From contig CAYMLQ010000072.1 in the NCBI GenBank assembly GCA_964390795.1, forward strand, positions 1 through 18,814: DNA of 18,814 bases, in the 5' to 3' direction. The translations under genes were made by a program, and so were the position numbers. The stretch's first letter is position 1, and each line of letters starts with the position of its first letter. Shown one piece after another: positions 8,236-14,487 of this stretch. Under the pieces are notes generated by a model that had not been told where the DNA came from, did not search any database, and saw only the letters and a program-made list of their open reading frames with translations. Source of the stretch: CAYMLQ01 sp964390795. Lineage in GTDB: Bacteria > Verrucomicrobiota > Kiritimatiellia > RFP12 > UBA1067.

Positions 8236-9131
8236 ACGTTTCCTTTCGAGCGCGCATCCGCGCTACCCTTTTGACATCACCATATATTAAAATCATAACA
8301 GCATTCAGAGTGTCAGACAATTCCCTAAACTCCCGCACCACCGGCCGCAGGCGCGCTGCCTCCTCGGCGGGGATCGAACGGTAGGGCCAGCGCATGCGCC
8401 AGCCGACATCGGCCCAGCCGCCCAGGCAGGCCATAAGCCGGTCGCATGCCGCATTGCAGTAGCCTTGCTCGGTAATAAATGGCGCGATGTGTTCCGACAT
8501 GAACTTTCTTAACCGCGCCTCGACCTCCAGCGCAGCAGGCAGGTCGGACGTCATCAGGTCTGTCCAGCGCTGCGCGGCAGCAGGATTCAGGCAGGCCACA
8601 TTCGAGTAGGCCCCCTGCTGTCTTCAGGCCGATCAATTGAGGGACACGTTCGACCAAACGTCCAATCTGTTCAGGATTCCACACGCGCTTGGCATGAGGC
8701 GGATTATAGAGCACCAGTCCGATTCCATCCGCCGTCTCGGCCATGCCCTGTAAAAAATCCACGGCTTCTGGTTCGGTCACGGGAAACCAATCCGGCAAAA
8801 TCATCTGGACTGCTCCCGGCTTCAGCGGGACTGCCCTTTTCAAACGCTCGCGTGAAATCTGTGCCGACATGTGACTCACGCCAATCTGGAAGCGCATCCC
8901 TGCTGCGTCGCATTTTGTTGCAAGACACTCCGAGATCTGATCAAACTCCGCCTCCGTTTGTGTGTGGAACTCCCCAGCGGTCCCGTTCGAGTAGATGCCG
9001 TCGACCTTCATGGCAATCAGCGTATCGATCTCCGTTGCCACGCGCCCGAGGTCGAGAGAGTCGTCTGTGTTCCATGCCGACAACAGGGTCGCCCAGTTGC
9101 CTCGAATCTGACTTGAGGTCATGGGTTTCAT
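8228..9131 (-). pseudogene. Broken DapA/NanA-family aldolase gene
   Basis: The 5' part starts at an ATG (9131) with a GGAGG Shine-Dalgarno and encodes a normal class I aldolase start: the GTAGEF glycine-rich motif, LVLYNPP and the Schiff-base lysine K170 in GLKTAGG. Right after this, near 8611-8617, the frame is lost. In another frame the sequence resumes at AYSNVACLNPAAAQRW, which belongs about 35 residues further on in intact family members. An internal deletion at a C-run plus a frameshift therefore explains the break. The downstream frame runs on to a stop at 8228, overlapping the GH2 start by 8 bases; its last 20-30 residues look non-original. The family includes dihydrodipicolinate synthase and N-acetylneuraminate lyase; an intact lyase exists at 13041-13955, so the function is probably not lost. 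Confidence 0.82.
8292..8320 (-). promoter_or_regulatory. Candidate sigma70-type promoter for the GH2 gene
   Basis: On the minus strand TTGTCT (8315-8320; four of six to TTGACA) and TATGAT (8292-8297; five of six to TATAAT) are 17 bases apart, in the most AT-rich part of the region. Transcription would start near 8285, about 50 bases before the GH2 ATG. It lies within the reading frame of the broken upstream gene, suggesting that frame's last residues are not original coding sequence. Confidence 0.5.
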
Positions 9132-9173
9132 CTATCCTCCAAGTTTCGCTGCTTCGTTCGCGGGGTGTGATTG

Positions 9174-9410
9174 TCATCGGAATGAACCTCCCTCAAGACT
9201 CGCCTCAACCATCGCGATAATGTTGTCGGTCGGCACATCGGTTTGTACCACAATATCGCAATAGAGCCGCTCCAGCAGTTCGCGATGCGTCTGGGTGCCG
9301 AGGTCGCGATGCAAGCGCTCCTCCACCCAGCGGTTGGGCAGAAGGTCAATGGGCACACGATCCGGCTGACCGCCTCGGATTGCCGTCAGCACTCGTTCTT
9401 TTGATGTCAT
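9174..9410 (-). pseudogene. Remnant of a uroporphyrinogen-decarboxylase-like gene
   Basis: The 78-residue frame begins MTSKERVLTAIRGGQPDRVPIDL, a typical start of the UroD-like/cobalamin methyltransferase family seen in many anaerobes. It runs normally for about 55 residues and then continues as VVQTDVPTDNIIAMVEA, which resembles the extreme C-terminus of that family (pattern QxDVPxENIxAM). Family members have about 340-380 residues, so an in-frame deletion of roughly 280 residues seems to have joined the two ends. A GTG at 9419 is an alternative start. A long palindrome (9438-9526) replaces the expected upstream region and the next broken gene follows 43 bases downstream. It is unlikely to be functional. 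Confidence 0.65.
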
Positions 9411-9437
9411 TATTTTCACACGTTCACTTATGCTTTG

Positions 9438-9526
9438 CGGCTCACCGGGACGGTTCGCCCTACCGCCTTCGGATCAGGTAGGATGATCCGTGCGAAGCAG
9501 GTAGGGCGAACCGTCCCGGTGAGCCG
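9438..9526. repeat. 89-bp palindromic element with 27-bp perfect arms
   Basis: The arms at 9438-9464 and 9500-9526 are perfect reverse complements. A second stem inside (CGGATCA at 9470-9476 with TGATCCG at 9484-9490) leaves a seven-base loop, so nearly the whole element can fold into one hairpin. Its right edge coincides with the point where the sialidase remnant stops (stop at 9527). It may be a REP-like or non-autonomous MITE-like element; no transposase is in the window. Confidence 0.85.
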
Positions 9527-10356
9527 TTAACGGAGGTTTTCACGAAGCAGGCAGCACAGCTCGTTCCCGTCAGGCGAACGGAAAACAAAAGGTTCACAGG
9601 GGTTATTATGGTGGGGACGTGCGATCACTTCAGGAGCAGACCACGTGAACCCGCCATCCGTTGTCCGGGTTTGCACGATTTCGGAAGCATGGCTTTCACC
9701 TTGCTGCTCGCCACGGTGATAAAGACCTGCATAGGAACCGTCCTTGAGTCGAATCATACTGCTGAAGGTCATGACACAGCGGAAGGCATCACCGAGAGGC
9801 GGCATCTCCTTCCAGGTCACCGCCAGCGCGGGGATGCGATAGGTGTGGTAACCGTCCTGACCGCTGACGAACAGCGGGTGGCCGAAGGGGATCGGCGGCG
9901 GCGGCGGTTCGACCAGCGCGCCGCTCAAGGCGAAGCTCTGTAGGGTGAGCCGGTTGCGCCGCGGCCGTCGAAGCCGAGGTGGTTCTCGCCGAGCACGAAC
10001 GACGCGGCCGTGCCTTCGAGCCGCTCCAGCTTGAGCCGCGCCTCGAGCCGGAAATCGCCTGCGCCCGGCGACTTCGCGGCGTACAGGAAGCGGCCGGTTC
10101 CTTGTGCCGACAAGCCGCCGTCGGCGGAATCCCACGCGCCTCCCTCGCACACGGCCGCGCCGGCTCCGGCCTGCCCCTCGCGCACCACGACCAGTTCGCC
10201 CGCCGCGGCGGATAAGGCGAACGCGCACGCGAGCGCAGCGACCGTGACTCGCGCGAGGCCGATCAGACGGCGTGGAAGCCGTCCCTCCCGTGCGAGCATC
10301 ACCGTCCCGTCCTCGCCTCGCACCGGGAGGGCCGGGTTCCATCCCGGCCGCGTCAT
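9527..10356 (-). pseudogene. Broken, probably chimeric exported sialidase
   Basis: The ATG at 10356 overlaps the stop of the symporter fusion (ATGA), and a signal peptide follows at about residues 33-52 (GLARVTVAALACAFALSAAAG). Next comes a LamG-like sandwich region (AWDSADGGL, GDFRLEARLKLERLEG, FVLGENHLGFDGRG). Near 9945-9965 the frame shifts by one and continues with LTLQSFALSGAL and the sialidase start GYHTYRIPALAVT. At about 9812-9820 it jumps to KEMPPLGDAFRCVMTFSS, a part lying over 100 residues deeper in intact sialidases and closely similar to residues 161-251 of the protein at 2153-3331. It ends at LLREN, where the 9438-9526 palindrome begins. Upstream of the jump the DNA is very GC-rich, downstream less so, which fits fusion of two different sialidase genes by deletion. 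Confidence 0.78.
10274..10340. repeat. 67-bp imperfect palindromic element
   Basis: Arms at 10274-10296 and 10317-10340 are reverse complements apart from two mismatches and one extra base, with a 20-base loop. The element lies just inside the start of the broken sialidase gene, between its ATGA-coupled start and its signal peptide, and is read as PGWNPALPV...EGRLPRR. Its sequence is unrelated to the 9438-9526 element. Confidence 0.72.
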
Positions 10357-12896
10357 CCGCCTTTTTTCAACGTGTACACCGTCAGCCCGTCAGGTGCCTG
10401 GCGCGGGCCGGGCAGGAGCAGGCTCGCAAGCCAGCCCACGGCCACGCAACTGAGCACGCCGATGACCGAATAGAGCCAGAAGACCGTCAGGTGGCACGCG
10501 TAGACGCTTCCCACCAGAAGCGCGCTGGCGACGGCGCCGACCAGCGCCCCGGCGCCGTGGGCGCGGCGGCTGAACACGCCGAGCAGGAACAGGCCTGAAA
10601 TCGTCCCTCCAAAAAGCCCGATCACAGCGATGAAGGTCTCCCACAGCGACCTGACGTCGCTCTTCGCCAGCACCACCGCCGCAGCCGTGCCCGCGCAGCC
10701 GACGAGCACCGTGACCCAGCGGGCCAGACGCAGGCAGGCCGCATCCGAGGTTTGCGGGCGCAGCCGGCGGTGGAAATCCGTCACCCAGACGGTGGCGATG
10801 CTGTTGAGGCTGCCCGCCAGCGTCGACTGGGCGGCGGCGAAGATGCCGGCCACGATCAGCCCGGCCACGCCGGCCGGCAGCTCGTTCACGATGAAGAGCG
10901 GGAAGATGCCGTCGGTCTGCACCGTGGGATCGAGCCGCTCCGGGTTGTGGCGGTAAAAGACGAACAGGGCCGTGCCGATCGCGAAGAACACCGCTTGCGC
11001 GGGGACGGCAATGGCCGCGTTGGACCAGATGGCGCGCGCGGCGGTCTTGCGGTCCGGCGTGGTGACGTAACGCTGCACGATGTCCTGGCTCGCCGTGTAG
11101 GGAAACAGGTTCGTGAAGATGCTGCCGAGCATGATGATCCACCCCGACGCGACTGCCACGTCGAAGCTCCACGGCACGCCCTGGAAGAACTTACCGTGCG
11201 CGGCGGCCTCCTGGATCACGGCCCCGGCGCCGCCCTCCACCCTCAGCACCACCGACACCAGCGCCCAGACCGCCCCTCCCATCAGGATGAGCGTCTGGAT
11301 AAAGTCCGTCCAGATGACCGCCTCCATGCCGCCCAGCACCGTGTAGATCACGCACAGCACGCCCATAAGCAAGATGCACGTCGTCACATCCATGTCGCTC
11401 ACAGTCGCGAGCGCGAGCGAGGGCAGGAAGAGCACGATCGCCACGCGGCCGCACTGGAAGAGCATGAAAAGCCCGCTGGCGATCAACCGCGCCGCTAGGT
11501 TGAAGCGGCGCTCCAGATACTCGTAGGCCGAAGTCACGTTCAGCGCGCGATAAAACGGCAAGAAGACGTAGATCACCAGCGGCGTGATAAGGATATACGA
11601 GTTGGCCAGGAAGAGGTTCCAGCCCACGCTGTAGGCCTGCGCCGGTATCGCCATGAAGGTGATCGAGCTGAGCATCGTGGCGAAGATACTCACGCCCGCC
11701 GCCCACCAGGGGATGCGCTGGCCGCCCCGGAAGAAGTCGTCCGTGGTCTTGTTCTTGCTGGCGAACGAACAGCCGAGCCAGACCATGCCTGTCAAGTAGA
11801 GCAGCAGCGTCAGGTAGTTGACCAGCCCGAACCCGGCCTTCCTCCCCGTCAGCCGCGCCGTACGCACAACGGGGCTGCGCACGCCGGGGCGGATCTCGCC
11901 GCTGGGCACCGCGTACAGGCCTTGCCAGAGGACACACGGCACGGTCACATGCGCGACAGGAACCTCGCCCCGTTCGCACCAGGTGTCGGTGACCGTGTGG
12001 TAGGCGAGCGACTTACGCGAAAAGCCGGGGTGCTGCGCGACGGGCTGAAAGCCGACCTTGGAACCGTCATCGCCGCCCAGCAGCAGCACGTGCGACTGAC
12101 CGGCCGCCGGCGCGGGCGAGGGCGCCGCCGCCAGCGGGTAAGGCAGATCGGCGACGCGCGACCACGCCCCTTTCTTGGGGTCGAAGCGATAGGTGTCGGC
12201 CAGGTACGTTCGCGCGGGTTTGCCGTCAGGGCCGGCCGACAGGCTCACGCCGCCCAGCAGGTAGAAGGCGCCCGCCTGCGCGGCGGCGGCGGCCAGCGTA
12301 CGGCCCGGCCCCGGCCACGGCGGCAGCTCGCGCCACCGCGCCTGCGCGTCCGCCAAGTCCAGCGACCAGAAGGTGCGCAGTGCGTTCGTGGCCAGCGGCG
12401 CGTCCTCGCCGCCTGCCACGTAGAGCGTGTCGCCCAGCAGCGCGCCGCAGGCGTTCGCGCACGGCTGCGGCAGCGGCGGCAGCCGCTCCCTGCGCAGCGC
12501 CTCGCCCGTCCACACGAGCCGGAACACGTCCGCTACGCAGCGCTCCGCGTCGCTGCCGCCCGCGCACACCACGCCGCGCAGCGTCGTGACCGAGACGCCG
12601 TAGGCCAGCGGACGCTCCAGACGGAACCCCCCGCGCCACGCGCCCGCCGGGTCAGCCAGCACATAGACGGCGTCGTGCCAGACCTTGCGGCCGCCCTCCC
12701 ACGGGGCACCGTGGGGGAAGTTCGCGCCGCCTGCCACGAGCAGGGCACCGCCGCTGACCCCCGCGAACGGTCCAGCCACGCCCAGGGCCTCCGGTAGTGG
12801 CGGCAGCTCGTCCCACGTTAGCAGATGAGAATCGGCGGCACAGGCCGGCGCTCCACCCAGCAGCCAGAGTGCAATCAGAACCATACTTCGTTTCAC
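10353..12896 (-). CDS. NanM-like kelch propeller fused to SSS sodium symporter
   Basis: An 847-residue two-part protein. A signal peptide (MKRSMVLIALWLLGGAPACA) is followed by a six-bladed kelch propeller at about 22-350, with GGANFPHGAPWEGGRKVWHD, VAGGED, LLGGDDGS and SGEIRPGVRSP, all typical of N-acetylneuraminate epimerase/cyclically permuted mutarotases. From about 355 to the end is a sodium:solute symporter of the SSS (LeuT-fold) family with about 13 hydrophobic helices, including FFRGGQRIPWWAAGVSIFAT and SSITFMAIPAQAY. SSS proteins have an external N-terminus, so the propeller would sit on the periplasmic face: released sialic acid could be converted to the favoured anomer and imported by one polypeptide. 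The substrate is inferred from the neighbouring lyase and sialidases. The start is GTG at 12896; ATG at 12884 is possible. Such fusions are known in other phyla. Confidence 0.9.
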   Translation of the reverse strand: MKRSMVLIALWLLGGAPACAADSHLLTWDELPPLPEALGVAGPFAGVSGGALLVAGGANFPHGAPWEGGRKVWHDAVYVLADPAGAWRGGFRLERPLAYGVSVTTLRGVVCAGGSDAERCVADVFRLVWTGEALRRERLPPLPQPCANACGALLGDTLYVAGGEDAPLATNALRTFWSLDLADAQARWRELPPWPGPGRTLAAAAAQAGAFYLLGGVSLSAGPDGKPARTYLADTYRFDPKKGAWSRVADLPYPLAAAPSPAPAAGQSHVLLLGGDDGSKVGFQPVAQHPGFSRKSLAYHTVTDTWCERGEVPVAHVTVPCVLWQGLYAVPSGEIRPGVRSPVVRTARLTGRKAGFGLVNYLTLLLYLTGMVWLGCSFASKNKTTDDFFRGGQRIPWWAAGVSIFATMLSSITFMAIPAQAYSVGWNLFLANSYILITPLVIYVFLPFYRALNVTSAYEYLERRFNLAARLIASGLFMLFQCGRVAIVLFLPSLALATVSDMDVTTCILLMGVLCVIYTVLGGMEAVIWTDFIQTLILMGGAVWALVSVVLRVEGGAGAVIQEAAAHGKFFQGVPWSFDVAVASGWIIMLGSIFTNLFPYTASQDIVQRYVTTPDRKTAARAIWSNAAIAVPAQAVFFAIGTALFVFYRHNPERLDPTVQTDGIFPLFIVNELPAGVAGLIVAGIFAAAQSTLAGSLNSIATVWVTDFHRRLRPQTSDAACLRLARWVTVLVGCAGTAAAVVLAKSDVRSLWETFIAVIGLFGGTISGLFLLGVFSRRAHGAGALVGAVASALLVGSVYACHLTVFWLYSVIGVLSCVAVGWLASLLLPGPRQAPDGLTVYTLKKGG

Positions 12897-12937
12897 GACT
12901 TCTCACCCCCCGATCACATGACCCTGCGAGATTCTCT

Positions 12938-13029
12938 TGGAGTGCGGTGACAAGCGGAGCGCGGCACCGCTTTCCTGCCCGCCTGAACAAAGCGGCGTCG
13001 CGCGGGATACCGCTTGCCGCCGCACTCCA
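12938..13029. repeat. 92-bp nested palindromic element
   Basis: The outer arms 12938-12956 and 13011-13029 match at 17 of 19 positions as reverse complements, and the inner arms 12961-12973 and 12989-13001 at 11 of 13, leaving a loop of about 15 bases. The element occupies most of the gap between the lyase stop (13041) and the symporter start (12896), so in a shared transcript it would form a large hairpin between the two messages. Confidence 0.8.
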
Positions 13030-13040
13030 GGCCCTGCGCC

Positions 13041-13955
13041 CTACGCCTTGCTCGCGAACCCGAAGAACCCGGCCGCCTCGGCCTCGGCGCGCAGCGCCTC
13101 GGCCTGCGCGTCCGTCAGCGGCCGCAGCGGCAGGCGGACCGTGCCGCAGTCCAGTCCGATGGCCCGCATGAAGGCCTTGCCCGCAGGCGGCATGCCGCCG
13201 TAGCGGATCAGCACGGCGATCATGGCGTTGGCGCGCGCCTGCTCGTCCTGCGCCGCCTTCAGGTCGCCCCGGTTGTAGGCCGCGATGATCCGGTGATACA
13301 CCGGCGCGGCATAGTTGTACGTGCTGCCGATCGCGCCCTGGGCGCCTGCGGAGAGCCCCTGGAGCAGCATCTCGTCGCGCCCGAACAGCACGTCGTAGCG
13401 CCCGCCCTCGAAGCGTACGCAGGAGGCGAAATCCATGAGGTTCTCGTGCGTAAACTTGAGGCCTGCGAGATTCGGGATCATGTCAGCGGCGGCCCGCAGA
13501 AAATCGAATGCGGGAATCGCCACGCCTGTCACGCACGGGATGTGGTAGTAGTAGAAGGGCAGGTCCGGCGCAGCCGCGGCCACCTCCGCGCAGAACGCCG
13601 CCAGGTCCTCCGCCTTCGACGGCTTGAAGCAGAACGGCGCCATGCATCCGACCGCCGCCGCGCCGCTCTTCTGCGCGTGCGCCGCCAGCGCGCGGCAGTC
13701 GCCCAGCGAGGTGTGCCCGACATGCACGATGACGCGCAGCTTCGGCCCCGCGCACGCCTGCCAGCACTCCGCCAGCTTCATGCGCTCGGACGTGGTCAGC
13801 GACACGCCCTCGCCCGTGGTGCCGCACACGAACGCGCCGGCCACCTTGTTGGCGACGAGCGATGCCGCCAGCCGCTCAACCCTCGCCAAATCGACCTTGC
13901 CGTCCTTCTTGAACGGCGTGAACGGTGCCGCGATCAACCCTGTAAGCCGCTTCAT
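13041..13955 (-). CDS. nanA: N-acetylneuraminate lyase
   Basis: A 304-residue class I aldolase of normal length. The pyruvate-binding loop GTTGEG is at residues 45-50, the catalytic tyrosine Y137 sits in YYYHIPCVTGV, and the Schiff-base lysine is K167 in GLKFTHEN; these agree in place and surroundings with Y137 and K165 of E. coli NanA. The later GSTYNYAAPVYHRI is characteristic of sialic acid lyases rather than dihydrodipicolinate synthases. It cleaves N-acetylneuraminate to N-acetylmannosamine and pyruvate in the cytoplasm. An AAAGGGGAC Shine-Dalgarno precedes the ATG. It is the first gene of the minus-strand cluster, directly downstream of the regulatory gap shared with the divergent AraC gene. 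Confidence 0.92.
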   Translation of the reverse strand: MKRLTGLIAAPFTPFKKDGKVDLARVERLAASLVANKVAGAFVCGTTGEGVSLTTSERMKLAECWQACAGPKLRVIVHVGHTSLGDCRALAAHAQKSGAAAVGCMAPFCFKPSKAEDLAAFCAEVAAAAPDLPFYYYHIPCVTGVAIPAFDFLRAAADMIPNLAGLKFTHENLMDFASCVRFEGGRYDVLFGRDEMLLQGLSAGAQGAIGSTYNYAAPVYHRIIAAYNRGDLKAAQDEQARANAMIAVLIRYGGMPPAGKAFMRAIGLDCGTVRLPLRPLTDAQAEALRAEAEAAGFFGFASKA

Positions 13956-13997
13956 GCGCTTGTCCCCTTTGTATTTGTTAACTGGAAGGAAACTGTA

Positions 13998-14013
13998 TCA
14001 CGGCTGGCCGTGA
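13998..14013. promoter_or_regulatory. 16-bp perfect palindrome, candidate operator
   Basis: TCACGGCTGGCCGTGA is a 7+2+7 dyad, perfect in both arms, centred 50 bases before the lyase ATG in the only AT-rich part of the shared regulatory gap. A binding site for a regulator of the sialic acid cluster is a reasonable guess. AraC proteins usually bind direct repeats, so a different (dimeric, GntR- or LacI-type) factor is also possible. Confidence 0.35.
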
Positions 14014-14062
14014 GCAGGCGTTCATTATTTAGCAATTCTATTATTTTGACCATCGAGGCTCC

Positions 14063-14177
14063 TGCAAAACCCCTCGTTAACCAACGGCTCGGCACAGCCT
14101 CGCCCTCCAGATTCTGGCGTAAAGGCGGATTATTTCATGAAGGGCGAACCTGTGGTGAGCCGCAGAGGGGTTTTGCA
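14063..14177. repeat. About 115-bp imperfect palindromic element
   Basis: The outer arms TGCAAAACCCCTC (14063-14075) and GAGGGGTTTTGCA (14165-14177) are perfect reverse complements. Inside them CGGCTCGGCACA (14085-14096) pairs imperfectly with TGTGGTGAGCCG (14151-14162), and CCTCGCCCT (14098-14106) with AGGGCGAAC (14141-14149). The right arm contains AGGGCGAACC and GGTGAGCCG, both also found in the right arm of the 9438-9526 element. The 532-base gap 13956-14487 holds this element, the palindrome at 13998, the next element and the AraC promoter; I see no gene in it. Confidence 0.7.
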
Positions 14178-14257
14178 AGCGCCTAGACAAACCGATCGGT
14201 CCGTAAAAAGCCCCAAGATGTCCAGGGCCGCATACAAGAGACCTCTTCCAACCGTCC

Positions 14258-14467
14258 TGAATCCGGCCATCCGGCCCAGCAATTCTAAATTTGGCATCTC
14301 CGTTCATTCGCATCCGCGCCCGGAGGTCGCGGGCCACCGTGCGCGGTGCATCTTTCAGGGGTGGCGCTCCGGGCGTGCCCTGCGCTCATTTTTCGCGCAG
14401 TCCCGTGAACGAAAAGTCAAATTTAGAATTGCTGCATCCGGCCAGTCGCCCTTGAATCCGGCATCCG
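14258..14467. mobile_element. MITE-like element with 16-bp perfect inverted termini
   Basis: AGCAATTCTAAATTTG (14278-14293) recurs as a perfect reverse complement at 14418-14433, enclosing about 124 bases of GC-rich sequence. Just outside lies an imperfect direct repeat: TGAATCCGGCCATCCG (14258-14273) and TGAATCCGGCATCCG (14453-14467), differing by one base. Inverted termini with a flanking direct repeat suggest a small non-autonomous transposable element, though a direct repeat set back from the termini is not a standard target duplication. No coding capacity was seen. Confidence 0.5.
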
Positions 14468-14480
14468 ATAACGGTATTAT
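14452..14480 (+). promoter_or_regulatory. Candidate AraC-gene promoter giving a leaderless message
   Basis: TTGAAT (14452-14457) and TATTAT (14475-14480) are 17 bases apart; the -10 matches five of six consensus positions and the -35 four. Only seven bases separate the -10 from the ATG at 14488, so the transcript would start at or next to the start codon. No Shine-Dalgarno is present, which agrees with a leaderless message. Confidence 0.55.
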
Positions 14481-14487
14481 ACCGCTC

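Noticed and set aside
6853..8274. Long 473-codon open frame opposite the GH2 gene.
   Set aside because: It is an antisense shadow of a clearly real GH2 gene; such frames are common in GC-rich DNA.
14077..14337. Minus-strand 86-codon open frame in the regulatory gap.
   Set aside because: It is a reading of the two repeat elements, with no start signal or protein-like motif.
14137..14487. N-terminal extension of the AraC protein.
   Set aside because: It reads through palindromic elements, has no AraC-like sequence, and a good promoter ends just before the ATG at 14488.
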